Shown here: positions 36,501 to 47,930 of the stretch, in pieces | Numbering within the stretch: position 1 is the stretch's first letter | How the letters are laid out: the number at the start of each line of letters is the position of its first letter | Assembly: GCA_947034895.1 (NCBI GenBank) | Contig: OX344765.1 | Span: forward strand, 2,795,001-2,859,000 | Source of the DNA: Rhytidiadelphus loreus | Lineage: Eukaryota > Streptophyta > Bryopsida > Hypnales > Hylocomiaceae | DNA: 64,000 nt | Direction: 5' to 3' | Notes under the pieces: generated by a model | What the model saw: only the letters and a program-made list of their open reading frames with translations | What the model was told of the DNA's origin: nothing | The model's database searches: none | Position numbers and translations under genes: made by a program

Positions 36501-37798
36501 GTAGACTCAGGAAATGCAGAGGGAGAATTGACCCCCTCATTGCCCCCGTCAACTTAGATTTTAAAAAAAAGCCCCCTATATTCTGCCAACTTTTGGGTAA
36601 TTCTTGCATCTCCTAGAAGTAATTAGGGGCCTCTGATTGCAAATATAATTTCAGAATTCCCCCAAAAATTAAGCAGTGCAAATAATAAATTCTAGGGCAA
36701 GCCCTGGATGGGCAATGAGGGAGTCAATTCACCTTGGCCCTCACAAATGGCTCATCTCAAGACTGATCTCCCTTTTTCATGTATTTACTTCAATGAAAAT
36801 ATTTTTAGATCATTTTTCAGACAAAGAAAAATAAAAGAAGAATCTAACACAAGTGATTTCATTTTTTTTAAGTATTTTTTAATTAATTGTAAATTTCCAA
36901 AGGACTTGTGTCATAGGTCCCTACTTATGCCCCTAGGTCTCCCGTAAAACGTTCACTTGCAACTTCAAAAGAAAAATCGGGAAGTAAAGAGAATGAATTG
37001 GCTTTTACAATTGATAATTTTTTTTTCTCGAATCATTTAATGATTATGGAGGTCAATTTATGAACTACAGTTTGTCCATTTCAAAGCCACTTATAGAGTC
37101 CATTTTTAATGCCCACTCCATTTTAGAGCCTTCTACCTTATATTTACTTTCACATCCTCACAAATGGAGAAAGGAAGTACAATTTATGTATCAATGAATA
37201 GGTGGTAGTAAAATCGTGGGCCACCGCAATTAAAAATATTCCCAACATGTAATGAGTTTAATAGCTTTTTCAAGTGATATTAAGTTTTGGAAGAGAACAT
37301 TTTAGTGTGCCAATATAATTTGTAGTTCTTCATTTCAACTCCAATCCCAAATTTATTTTTATAAGCAATACACTCAACCATGAAAAAGTAAATTTGGTAG
37401 GTTATCATCTCACAACTCTTATCCAATATTGCACCTTCATGAAACGTGCATACTAATACACAAGCTAATTAAACATTCCTATGGTTAGGTTCTTGTTTCA
37501 TAAAACTTGCTTCAATGGAAATAACTATAAGTCCATGCTCTTTTCATAAAGGAAAAATACAGTTGGAAAGGCATAGGCACTTAGGGGGTCATTAGTAATG
37601 CATTCTAATTGTTAAGCTAAACTTATCTTTTGACTCTAAATAGATTATGCAAACACCCCTCTTCTAAAATCAAATTTCATTCGCAAGTACATCTTCGTCA
37701 TTGTCCATAATGACGAACAATTCTAATTAAAGAAAGATTTAGCACAATTGAATTCTAAAATACTCTATATCATTACAAATTAGTTGCTTTAAAGTTTC
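36501..37798. other. AT-rich repeated block, no gene
   Basis: Contains sequence found again directly at about 43940-44460 and inverted at about 46440-47290 (for example the ATTTTTCAGACAAAGA neighbourhood). No coding region is recognised. Confidence 0.5.
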
Positions 37799-38150
37799 AA
37801 AAAATCCCGTGAAGACCTCGGTATACGCCACATGACATGCTTCGAAGGTTTGACCAGGAGCCTCTTCGAACTCCACTATGACATGTTTCTTATCTCATAG
37901 CGGAGTTCGAAGAGGTCCCTGACCGAACCAAGAAGCCCAAACCAGAACCTCGTACATCATGTACACCGGGTTGGGAATCGAACCGTAGACCTCCCAGACT
38001 CCACTTGAATTCGAAGAAGTCGACCCTTGTGTGAGAATCCCTTCCACTACTTCACCTTCCCGTTGGTCACACCGGGAATCACCTTTGATGCACCACTTCT
38101 TGTCCATCCCATTTTTATTCTTTTTTTTTCTTTGATTGTACGGGTCTTCA
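37799..38150 (-). ncRNA. Pol III-like hairpin unit 1
   Basis: Read on the minus strand: an A-box match TAGTGGAAGGG (38049-38039), a B box GGTTCGATTCC (37984-37974), a hairpin with 35-nt arms (37929-37895 and 37881-37847, about 31 pairs including wobbles) around a 13-nt loop (37894-37882), and a T6 run (37804-37799). This is the order expected of an internal-promoter RNA polymerase III gene. The stem sequence differs from those of units 2-4, while the loop and flanks are conserved. Could be a SINE-like element instead of a functional RNA gene. Confidence 0.6.
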
Positions 38151-38184
38151 AAACAACATGAGCCGCCCAACACAAATTAATCTC

Positions 38185-38575
38185 CCAGTTTTGGACCCAA
38201 AGTCGCCCCACCCGAAGTCGCCCAAGTCCCAGAGAAGAGGGAAATTCAAATGCGTGAGTTTTTCCCTCCTCTCTGGACCCGCGGTCGCCCCACCCGAAGT
38301 CGCCCCACCCGAGGTCGCCCCAGCACCGCAGAAAGAAGTCTCCAATTTCCCCCTTCTCTGGACCCGTAGTCGCCCTACCCGCGGTCGCCCCACCCGAAGT
38401 CGCCCCACCCGAGGTCGCCCCAGCACCGCAGAAAGAAGTCCCCAATTTCCCCCTTCTCTGGACCCGTAGTCGACCTACCCTCGGTCACCCCACCCGAGGT
38501 CGCCCCAGCACCGCTGAAGGAAGTCCCCAATTTCCCCCTTCTCTGGACCCGCGGTCGCCCCTACATCAGTATTTG
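38185..38575 (-). promoter_or_regulatory. GC-motif cluster upstream of hairpin unit 1
   Basis: Repeated GGGCGACTTCGGGTGGGGCG words (minus strand), with a GGTGCTGGGGCGACCTCGGG higher-order unit of about 120 bp, lie just 5' of the unit. Very similar to 39530-39995. Confidence 0.75.
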
Positions 38576-39130
38576 AAAGAGTCACTTATAGAAGACTGCT
38601 GTCATGGTAGGTGAGATCATAGAATATTTTCTAGATAGCTTACAATTATATCACATGATCATTTTATTAAATGGTCCCTAACAAGGCTTCAATATCCTCA
38701 AGCCCTACAATCATGAACTCCAAACCCTACAAAGCCTTCGCAAACTAGAACCATAAACGCAAACCTAAACCCTTGAATGCCCAACGCATTTTAGGATGTT
38801 TTATGAATTTGCTTTAACTTCAACAAGAAATCAACATTTTGAATTATAGAATCAATTTCTTTGTACTTCTTCATTTTTCCTCCAATCCCCACAAAATTTA
38901 TTTGTGCAAATTATCAAAATGTTGTAGAGAGGGGTAATACACTTTAAGTTAAACTTATCTTTTTGACTGTAAATGGATTAGGCAAACACCGCTCTTGTAA
39001 AATCAAATTTCATTCGCAAGTATTTATTCATCATTGTCCATAATGACGAACAAATCTAATTAAATAATGATTTAGCACAATTGAATTCTAAAATACTCTA
39101 TATCATTACAAATTAGTTACTTTAAAGTTT
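38576..39130. other. AT-rich repeated flank, no gene
   Basis: 38580-38830 recurs directly at about 40000-40250 and inverted at about 45300-45560; 38930-39130 recurs at about 37620-37800. It is spacer between two tandem hairpin units. Confidence 0.6.
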
Positions 39131-39131
39131 C

Positions 39132-39480
39132 AAAAAATCCCGTGAAGACCTCGGTCTAGGCCACGTGACGTGCCTCCATGATTGAGCCAAGGACACTTTC
39201 GAGTATAGAACGGAAATGTTTGTCATCTCCGTTCTCTATTCGAAAGTGTCCTTGACCGAACCCGTAAGACCCAACTATAACCTCTTTTATCATGTACACC
39301 GGGTTGGGAATCGAACCATAGACCTCCCAGACTCCACTTGAATTCGAAGAAGTCGACCCTTGTCTGAGAATCCCTTCCACTACTTCACCTTCTCGTTGGT
39401 CACATCGGGAATCACCTTTGATGCACCACTCCTTGTCCATCCCATTTTTATTCTTTTTTTTTCTTTGATTGTACGGGTCT
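39132..39480 (-). ncRNA. Pol III-like hairpin unit 2
   Basis: Minus strand: A box TAGTGGAAGGG (39382-39372), B box GGTTCGATTCC (39317-39307), hairpin arms of 33 nt (39260-39228 and 39214-39182) around loop 39227-39215, T6 at 39137-39132. The stem (AAGGACACTTTCGA core) is unrelated to unit 1, but the opposite arm has changed with it, so pairing is kept. The unit is part of a direct repeat of the unit 1 region. Confidence 0.6.
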
Positions 39481-39529
39481 TCAAAACAACATGAGCCGCC
39501 CAACACAAATTAATCTCCTAGTTTTGGAC

Positions 39530-39995
39530 CCAAAGTCGCCCCACCCGAAGTCGCCCAAGTCCCAGAAAAGAGGGAATTTCAAATGCGTGAGTTTTTCCCT
39601 CCTCTCTGGACCCGCGGTCGCCCCACCCGAGGTCGCCCCAGCACCGCAGAAAGAAGTCCCCAATTTCCCCCTTCTCTGGACCCGTAGTCGCCCTACCCGC
39701 GGTCGCCCCACCCGAAGTCGCCCCACCCGAGGTCGCCCCAGCACCGCAGAAAGAAGTCCCCAATTTCCCCCTTCTCTGGACTCGTAGTCGCCCTACCCGC
39801 GGTCGCCCCACCCGAAGTCGCCCCACCCGAGGTCGCCCCAGCACCGCAGAAAGAAGTCCCCAATTTCCCCCTTCTCTGGACCCGTAGTCACCCTACCCGC
39901 GGTCGCCCCACCCGAGGTCGCCCCAGCACCGCAGAAAGAAGTCCCCAATCTCCCCCTTCTCTGGACCCGCGGTCGCCCCACCCGCGGTCGCCCCT
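39530..39995 (-). promoter_or_regulatory. GC-motif cluster upstream of hairpin unit 2
   Basis: Four tandem higher-order units of about 90-120 bp, each with GGGGCGACCTCGGGTGGGGC, a TCTTTCTGCGGTGCTGG segment and GACCCGTAGTCG-type words (given here for one or the other strand). It is an expanded version of 38185-38575. Confidence 0.75.
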
Positions 39996-39999
39996 ACAT

Positions 40000-41198
40000 C
40001 AGTATTTGAAAGAGTCACTTATAGAAGACTGCTGTCATGGTAGGTGAGATCATAGAATATTTTCTAGATAGCTTACAATTATATCACATGATCATTTTAT
40101 TAAATGGTCCCTAACAAGGCTTCAATATTTTGAAGCCCTACAATCATGAACCGAAAACCCGACAAAGCCCTCGCAAAGTAGAACCCTAGAATCCAAACCA
40201 TAACCCTCAAATGCCCAATGCATTTTAGGATGTTTTATGAATTTGCTTTAAATTGTACAAGAAGTCAACATTATATGTGCCTACTAACAAGCAAGTTGTT
40301 TAAACATTCATACGGTTAGATTAAAAAATAAATAGGAAACTTGCTTCAATCCCAATTACTGTAAGTCCATGCTTTTTTTTCATAGGAAAAATACAAGAGG
40401 GAAAGGCTTAGGCACATAGGGCTTAATAATTAATGCACTCTTATTGTAATGCACTTCAAGATTTTTTCTCAAAGTAGCCAAAGTGACGGTTTTTAGTGGT
40501 TTTGAACCTATAATGGCCTTCGAACTTCAGGGGTTAAATTCACATCTAAAGAAACTTTTATTAGTTTTCGATTATGGCTCAAACATATAGATCTTGCAAG
40601 AATATTTTGACCTTGTATTCAAAAGTAATGAACCTGGAAGAAGCCTTCAAGGTACTCTTTGTAAAAATGTTTTGTGAAACATTAAAAGGCAAATTCAAAA
40701 TTTAATTTTTAATTTGTAGACCAAAATGGTTTTGTTGAGAGAAAACGTAATTTCCACATATAAAGGTGAAATTAATTTCACCTAAAAATGGTGTATTGCA
40801 TTTAACCCTTATGTTCCCATTTTTTCTGGCCCATTCAAACCAATTGAGAAATGTCATTTTTATTGCCAAAAACCTATTAAGATTACAAGAAAGTCATCCT
40901 TTTTTGCCGGATGAACCAATACAAGTGCCGATTGTCAATGCTTTTTAGAAGGAAAATGGGCTCCATTATTCCAAGGTTATATATCTTACTGTAGGATATC
41001 TTACTGGAACATTGAGCCTATTTAATTCATTCATTGCAGCAAAATACAAACATTGATATGAGAGATTCAATACAACATACCATGAAGAATAGATCCACAA
41101 TATTGCCAATTTGGGGAAAATGGCACTTCATATTAAAATTTGATTACATGTACTAGAAGTACTACTCCAAAATGATACTATGGTATTCTTCTATCACA
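40000..41198. other. AT-rich spacer, no gene
   Basis: The first 250 bp repeat 38580-38830. The rest (40260-41198) lies 3' of the kinase-like gene and shows no coding or structural motif. Confidence 0.4.
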
Positions 41199-42839
41199 CT
41201 ACAACACGGAGTCCTGAAAAACTAATTCTGGAGGCTTCATATTCCAGGGTGGAAGCATGAGTGAAGCTACCACCTCAGAGCATGTGAGTCTCGTCTGTAA
41301 GTCAAGATCCATAAACGCACGTAACTTCATTGTAAAGAACTTTCCCGACTCAGGGTTTTTGAATAGTTCCCTGTCATATTCACCCATATAACCAATTTTC
41401 ATGTTCCAAATCAATTTACCAATAGAAAACGAATCAGACTTAACCGTATACTTGTGCCTGGCTTGCATCTTGTCAAGGCTCGTTTCTGAACCCTTTGGCC
41501 CAAACACATAGAACAACTCTAGAGCCACCCACCATCTGCCTTTCAACATGTCATCCCTCTCTTTCGGGGTTTTGTATCCAAAATGTGAGGGAGCTCCCTC
41601 TTGTATACGACTGGCAATTCCCCAATCGCAAATCCCAATGTTTATAACATCATCCGAGTACGGCGGATAATGGATTAATATGTTGTTGGGAGACAAATCG
41701 TTGTGTAGAACACCTTCATTGTGTACAAGACTTGTCACATAAACAAGGGCCCATGCTAACTTCGCCTTGTGCCTTCGAAAGATGCTAATTTGCTTCACCT
41801 GCTCTTGTTGAAGTTCCTTCACCAACTTGATTTCGTGCCAATCGGCATGTGGCACGACCTTCTCATTCAAGCAAACAATTTTGTTCAAATTACCACCATT
41901 CCACCACAACGTGTAGGCCTCCATTGTATTGGCGTGGATAGCCACAAATTTAACAATGGCTGGGTGATTTAAAGGACACACCAAGGCCTCAATGGATCGT
42001 TCATATCTCGCATCACGCGTGTTTGTTTGCTTTGACACCTTCCCCGCAAAATGTACATGCTTGGGTATTGTAGACATGCCATCAATGTATACCTTACGCA
42101 CCTTTCCATACCCCCCTTGTTGGTCATATCCACTAAGCGGAACCACTTTTGCACTAGAATTGATCCACATGAGAGACGATCCACTGTTTTGAGAAAGAGC
42201 AGCCGTCAATGCGTCCAACTGCCACCCCATCGCCCTAGATACAGTCTTCGATAGTCTAGACGCCGCTTTCTACCACCATGCCATTTTTGCGTGGAATTCG
42301 ATGGTCTCCTTATTTTCACACCCAGGGACTATAGGTCGGTGCTCTACAATGATTTTTTTGGTATTGAAAATGATTTCCATGAGCACGTTCTCCATCCACT
42401 TCTCATAGTTGCCAAAGTACGTTTCATCCACGTCAGCATATTTCGGGGATTCTTTGCACTTTTTTAGAATAAAAGTGCTCAAATCTCTCTTCAACTTAAT
42501 GATGCCTGATTCTTTATGCCTCAAGTATGTAGACTCTAGGAATTCCACAGTGCGTCCCTCGTACCATTCGAAACACACTCGCTGTGCAAATATTGAATAA
42601 TCACGTGGAGGATAAGTTGGGTCCTTATCATGTGCCGTCTTTGACTTCTTCGACTTTGATGATGACTCTCCACCTGTTGACTCGTATGAGTCAATAGTCA
42701 CTTGGAACTCCGCGGGATTGTCAAGGTCGGTGCCCCTTACATATTTCCTTGTAGCATTCTCCCATTCCCGGGGGTCATCGTGGTTAATATCCCATAGAGA
42801 CGGACGCATTGTACTACTCCCTTCTCCTGGATTAGACAT
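41199..42839 (-). CDS. Protein-kinase-like cargo gene (one in-frame TAG)
   Basis: ATG at 42839 (MSNPGEGSSTM) opens a 546-codon frame ending with TAG at 41199 and interrupted once by TAG at 42270-42272 (between AKMAWW and KAASRLSK). The N-terminal 190 residues are unrecognised. The C-terminal part is a kinase fold: Gly-rich loop GYGKVRKV, candidate ATP lysine in HFAGKVS, catalytic loop VLHNDLSPNNIL (HND in place of HRD) and metal-binding motif ICDWGIAS (DWG in place of DFG). The conserved Asp and Asn are present, so catalysis is possible. Substrate unknown. The gene lies between two hairpin units and shares a motif cluster (43000-43340) with the divergent unit 3. A kinase on a hAT element is unusual. 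If the TAG is a true stop, the kinase domain would need an internal start such as the ATG of MGWQLDAL at 42230. Confidence 0.7.
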
Positions 42840-42999
42840 AGCTCTTCCTTCACAAAGTTACCTACAATCGATCAATAAATAGAGTCGTGGAAAAAAAGGG
42901 CAACAAGTCCACCCCCCAATCACCGCCTTGGCCCACAAGCTTGCATTCAGCCACTACAAGGTGGATGAAAGCTGTAGCACAGGACCAAGATTGGCGAAT

Positions 43000-43340
43000 G
43001 CGGGTGGGGCGACCGCTTAAGTACCCGCGGTTGCCATAGGGGCGCGTGCGGGTAAGGGCGACCGCGGGTACCAAAGCGGTCCTGAAACCTGAACCTGAGG
43101 TCGCCCCCTACACCCGAGGTCGCCCTGGAACTTGGGACTTCCAGCTTTTTTGGTGCTGGGGCGACCTCGACTGGGGCGACTTCGGGTGGGGCGACCGCGG
43201 GTCCAGAAGTCGTGGAAAATTCACGCATTTGTAATCCTCTTTGGGGGATTGGGCGACTTCGGGTGGGGCGACTTCGGGTGGGGCTATGGAGCCGTGGGGC
43301 GACTGGGAGACTATTTTGTGTTGGGCGACTTCGAGTATTT
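43000..43340 (+). promoter_or_regulatory. GC-motif cluster between kinase gene and hairpin unit 3
   Basis: GGGGCGACCGCTTAAGTACC, GGGCGACCGCGGGTACC and repeated GGGGCGACTTCGGGTGGGGC words are packed in 340 bp. It lies 160-500 bp 5' of the kinase start on one side and directly 5' of hairpin unit 3 on the other, so it could serve both. Confidence 0.75.
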
Positions 43341-43359
43341 TGAAGCCAATAGAATCAAA

Positions 43360-43690
43360 GAAAAAAAGGAATAAAAATGGGATGGACAAGGAGTGGTGCA
43401 TCAAAGGTGATTCCCGATGTGACCAACAGGAAGGTGAAGTAGTAGAAGGGATTCTCACACAAGGGTCAACTTCTTCGAACTCAAGTGGAGTCTGGGAGGT
43501 CTGCGGTTCGATTCCCAACTCCGTGTGCATGATGTAGGAGGTTATAGTTGGGTCTTACGGGTTTGGTCAAGGGGCACTTTGAATTTCGCACTGAGATGAA
43601 AAACATTTCAGTGCGAAATTCGAAGTGCCCCTTGGCTCAATCCTCGAAGCATGTCGCGTGGCCTATACCGAGGTCTTCACGGGATTTTTT
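43360..43690 (+). ncRNA. Pol III-like hairpin unit 3
   Basis: A box TAGTAGAAGGG (43440-43450), B box GGTTCGATTCC (43505-43515), hairpin arms 43562-43594 and 43608-43640 with loop GATGAAAAACATT (43595-43607), terminator T6 at 43685-43690. The stem core GGGGCAC pairs with GTGCCCC; in unit 4 the same positions read GGACCAC and GTGGTCC, a paired change on both arms. Transcription would run rightward. Confidence 0.62.
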
Positions 43691-45560
43691 GAAACTTTAA
43701 AGTATCTAATTTGTAATGATATAGAGTATTTTAGAATTCAATTGTGCTAAATCATTATTTAATTAGAATTGTTCGTCATTAGGGACAATGACGAATAAAT
43801 ACTTGTGAATGAAATTTGATTTTACAATACGGGGTGTTTGCTTTATCTATGTAGGGTCAAAAGATAAGTTTAACTTAACAATTAGAGTGCATAATTTACT
43901 AATGAACCCCTAAGAGCCTATGCCTTTCCAAGTGTAAGGTAGGAGACTCAGAAATGGTGCACCTAAGGGCTGGTCTGCCTTTTTCGTGTATTTCTTTGGA
44001 CGGGAATATTTTTAGCTCATTTTTCAGACAAAGAGAAATTGATGAGGAATCTAACCCAAGTGGTTTCATATTTTTCCAAAGATTTTTTAATTACTTATGA
44101 ATTTTCAAACGAGTTGGGTCATAGGTCCCTATTTGTGACCCTAGATCTTTCATGAATGGTTCACTTGCAATTCTAAATAAAAATGGAGAAAACACAGAGA
44201 ATGATTGGCTCTTCCAATTAATAATGTTTTCTTCCTTGGTTCATTCAATGAATGTATTGGTCAATTTCAGAACTTTAGATGCACCATTCCACAACCATTT
44301 ATAGGAGCCATTCTTAATGCCCGCACTCTTTCACAACCTCCTACCTTAGTTTTTCTGTTCTGAAAAGAGCATGGACTTGTAGTTATTCCCATTGAAGCAA
44401 GTTTCCTATTTATTTTTTAATCTAAACGTATGAATGTTTAAACAACTTGCTTGTTAGTATGCACATTCATTTTGAGTGCAAAATTGCGGAAGAGTTTTAA
44501 GATTATAACAAGAGAAATGTACATTCTTCACTTCGAGTGTATTACCCCTCTCCACAACCATTTTAAAGTTTGCAGAAAAAAAGTTTCTTGGGATTGGAGG
44601 AAAAATGAAGAAGTATACAGAAATTGATTCTATAATTCAAGATGTTGGCTTCTTGTTCAAGTGAACCCCTAAGTGACCCCGAGGACAGGATGGGTCCTCA
44701 ACCAATTTCCTAAGTTAAACAAAACCTTACCAAATTACTATATGTAGTAATTCATATTTTTGGAAAATTCTTTTTGAAGTTTAGTTTTAGCTTCAAAAAT
44801 CTGATTTTGAAAATGATTGATTATGATTTTTCTATTTAAGATTTTGTGCATGGGTGTACACTTGCAATCTTGACTTTTTGTAGTGTTGAGGGCTCTTAGG
44901 AATGAGCCTCAAACACACTAAATCTTTGAGAAAATATCACATTACAAATGAAATTTAAAAAAATGATAAAGTAGATTTTGAGAAGTTATAAATTGATTGG
45001 GTTTATGCACCTTAGGCCCTTTAAGCTCATATTTTTTAGGTGACGAACTTTTTAGATTTCACATTTGAAAAGAGGATTGAAATACTTCAAATCACTTTCA
45101 CAGATTTAACACCCTCATGATAAAACATTATAATCTTTCAATAAATTAGAGGTATTGTTGTGTTTTCTTTTCTAATGTGATCTCTAATACGTCTAGTTTA
45201 AATTTACACGGTTACAATTCAAAAAGAATGGATAGAACGTATCAAAATGTTAGATTTTTGTTCAATTTAGAGCAAATTCTAGAAGCTTAGCAAATTCCAG
45301 GGTCATTTTGGGGTTCAAGCAAATTCATAAACCATCCTAAAATGCGTTGGGCATTTCAGGGTTTAGGTTTGCGTTTCTGGTTCTAGTTTGCGAGGGCTTT
45401 GTCGGGTTTTCGGTTCATGATTGTAGGGCTTCAAAATATTGAAGCCTTGTTAGGGACCATTTAATAAAATGATCATGTGATATAATTGTAAGCTATCTAG
45501 AGATTATTCTATGATCTCACCTACCATGACTGCAGTCTTCTGTAAGTCACTCTTTCAAAT
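43691..45560. other. AT-rich spacer with repeated blocks, no gene
   Basis: 43800-44460 shares sequence with 36690-37700 in direct orientation; 45300-45560 is the inverted copy of 38580-38830. Between 44460 and 45300 nothing is recognisable. Confidence 0.45.
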
Positions 45561-45564
45561 ACCA

Positions 45565-45815
45565 ATGTAGGGGCGACCGCAGGTGAGGCGACCGCGGGTC
45601 CAGAAAAGGGGGAAACTAGGGACTTCTTTCTGCGGTGCTGGGGTGACCTCGGGTGGGGCGACTGCGGGTAGGGCGACTTCAGGTAGGGCGACCGCGGGTC
45701 CAGAGAGGAGGGAAGAACTCACGCATTTTTGCTTCCCTCTTTTCTGGGACTTGGGCGACCGTGGGTAGGGCGACTTCAGGTGGGGCGACTTCGGGTCCAA
45801 ACGTTGAGACTATTT
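45565..45815 (+). promoter_or_regulatory. GC-motif cluster upstream of hairpin unit 4
   Basis: GGGGCGACCGCAGGTGAGGC, GGGGCGACTGCGGGTAGGGC and GGGCGACTTCAGGTGGGGCG words; inverted counterpart of 38185-38575. Confidence 0.75.
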
Positions 45816-45859
45816 CGTGTTGGGCAGCTGATGGTATTTTGAAGCCCAATAGAATCAAA

Positions 45860-46190
45860 GAAAAAAAAGAATAAAGATGGGATGGACAAGGAGTGGTGCA
45901 TCAAAGGTGATTCCCGATGTGACCAACGGGAAGGTGAAGTAGTGGAAGGGATTCTCACACAAGGGTCAACTTCTTCGAACTCAAGTGGAGTCTGGGAGGT
46001 CTACGGTTCGATTCCCAACTCCGTGTGCATGATATAGGAGGTTATGGTTGGGTCTTACAGGTTTGGTCAAGGACCACTTTGAATTGCGCACTGAGATGAA
46101 AAACATTTCGGTGCGGAATTCAAAGTGGTCCTTGGCTCAATCCTTGAAGCACGTCGCGTGGCCTATACCGAGGTCTTCACGGGATTTTTT
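45860..46190 (+). ncRNA. Pol III-like hairpin unit 4
   Basis: A box TAGTGGAAGGG (45940-45950), B box GGTTCGATTCC (46005-46015), hairpin arms 46062-46094 and 46108-46140 around the same 13-nt loop as unit 3 (46095-46107), T6 at 46185-46190. The arms carry GGACCACTTTGAATTGCGCA and its near-complement. It differs from unit 3 by paired changes. Confidence 0.62.
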
Positions 46191-47289
46191 GAAACTTTAA
46201 AGTAACTAATTTGTAATGATATAGAGTATTTTAGAATTCAATTGTGGTAAATCATTATTTAATTAGATTTGTTCGTCATTATGGAGAATGACGAATAAAT
46301 ACTTCTGAATGAAATTTGATTTTACAAGACGGGTGTTTGCTTAATCTATGTAGGGTCAAAAGATAAGTTTAACTTAACAATTAGAGTGCATTACTAATAA
46401 AGTCCTAAGTGCCTTAAGCCTTTCCCTCTTGTATTTTTCCTATGAAAATTGAGCATGGACTTATAGTAATTGCCATTGAAGCAAATACCCTAAACCCGAA
46501 AATCTAACCGTATGAATGTTTAATTAGCTTGTGTAGTTGTGTATTAGTATGCACGTTTCCTTTGAGTGCAAAATTGGATAAGAGTTGTGAGATGATAACC
46601 AAGAAAATTTTCATTTTCTTTATTGATTGTATTGCTTATAAAAGAAAATTGGGATTGAAGGTGAAATGAAGAACTACAAATTATATTGGCACTCTAAAAT
46701 GTTCTCTTCCAAAACTTAATATCACTTGAATAGCTATTAAACTCATTACAGGTTGGGAATATTTTTAATTCTGGTGGCCTACGATTTCACTACCACCTAT
46801 TCATTGATACATAAATTTTTTTGCTCAGGCAAGGGTGTGCATTGAAGCATTTGACACTCAAGGAAACACTATCGTAAATACTTTTTTAGTTGGGGAGTTT
46901 CTCCAAATCCGACGTCCATTGGATTTTAAAGAGGGTTCCTTTCTCCATTTGTGTGGATGTGAAAGTAAAGATAAGGTAGAAGACTTTGAAATGGAGCGGG
47001 CATTAATAATGGACTCTATAAGTGGCTTTGAAATGGACAATCTGTAGTTCATAAATTGACCTCCATAATCATTAAATGATTCGAGAAAAAAAAATTATGA
47101 ATTGTAAGAGCCAATCCATTATCTTTACTTTCCCATTTATGTTTAGAAGTTGCAAGTGAACATTTTGCAGAAGACCTAGGGGCATAAATAGGGACCTATG
47201 ACAGAAGTCCTTTGGAAATTTATAAGTAATTATAAAATACTTCCAAAAATATGAAACCACTTGTGTTAGATACCTCTTTTATTTGTCTT
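46191..47289. other. AT-rich repeated block, no gene
   Basis: Inverted copy of about 36690-37560 plus flank. A short open frame at 46835-47047 is not conserved in the other copies and is not called. Confidence 0.5.
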
Positions 47290-47585
47290 TGCCTGAAAAA
47301 TCACCCGAAGTCGCCCAGGGACCCGCACCCGAAGTCGCCTAAGGACCCGCACCCGAAGTTGCCCAGGGACCCGCACCCGAGGTCGCCCAAGGACCCGCAC
47401 CCGAAGTCGCCCAGGGACCCGCACCCGAAGTCGCCCAGGGACCCGCACCCGAAGTCGCCCAGGGATCCGCACCCGCGGTCGCCTTGTGGACCCGTGGTCG
47501 CCTGGGTACCCGTAGTCGCCCTTGTTCGGTCGGGGGACCCGCACTCGCCCTACTTGGAGGACCCGCACTCGCCCTCCCGCGACCG
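47290..47585 (-). promoter_or_regulatory. GC-motif cluster upstream of WCHI gene 2
   Basis: Eight or more tandem units of 24-25 bp with GGGCGACTTCGGGTGCGGGT on the minus strand, then looser copies. It lies 350-640 bp 5' of the start at 47931. The regular period makes spurious low-complexity open frames. Confidence 0.8.
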
Positions 47586-47930
47586 CTAGTCCTAGTACAA
47601 ATGGGGTGGGGTGGACTTGCGGTCGTCAGTCCCCCTGCTTCTGTGCAAAGGCTGTCATCCACCTTGAAGTGGCTGACTGCATGTGCGTGAGGCAGGGATT
47701 GGGGAATGAAGGAATTTCATTCTTCTCATTCCATGCATGTCTAAACCGCGGTGTTTCGTAAACTTGACCCTATCCGCTACGATCTTTGAACCTTGAACAT
47801 CTACTTCTGTTTCGATATTTGTAAATGTGTCACACGTATGATTACTAGTTTCACTTAGTTAGAGTAAGTATTTTGGCATTGAGACTTTTATATAGTATAT
47901 ATTGCTTAGTTATACATACGTTGTTAAAAC

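Larger units (their letters stand above)
33430..38830 (+). repeat. Left arm of a large diverged inverted duplication
   Basis: Successive blocks reappear in inverted order and orientation at 45300-50840: the 3' flank of a WCHI gene (33430-33900 with 50470-50835), the WCHI gene itself, its motif cluster, an AT-rich block (36690-37560 with 46440-47290), a Pol III-like unit, a second motif cluster, and 38580-38830 with 45300-45560. Identity varies from high to weak. The 6.5-kb spacer holds the kinase gene and two more Pol III-like units. Confidence 0.75.

Noticed and set aside
37960..38060. Ordinary tRNA gene
   Set aside because: A and B boxes are present in all four cassettes, but no cloverleaf with acceptor and anticodon stems can be drawn and the A-B distance is too long.
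38047..39981. Frames coding for RVGRLRVGRPRV-like repeats here and at 43046-43374, 45555-45800, 47251-47662 and 54313-54585
   Set aside because: They are translations of the GC-motif clusters; composition and frame are dictated by the repeat, and they lack conserved starts.
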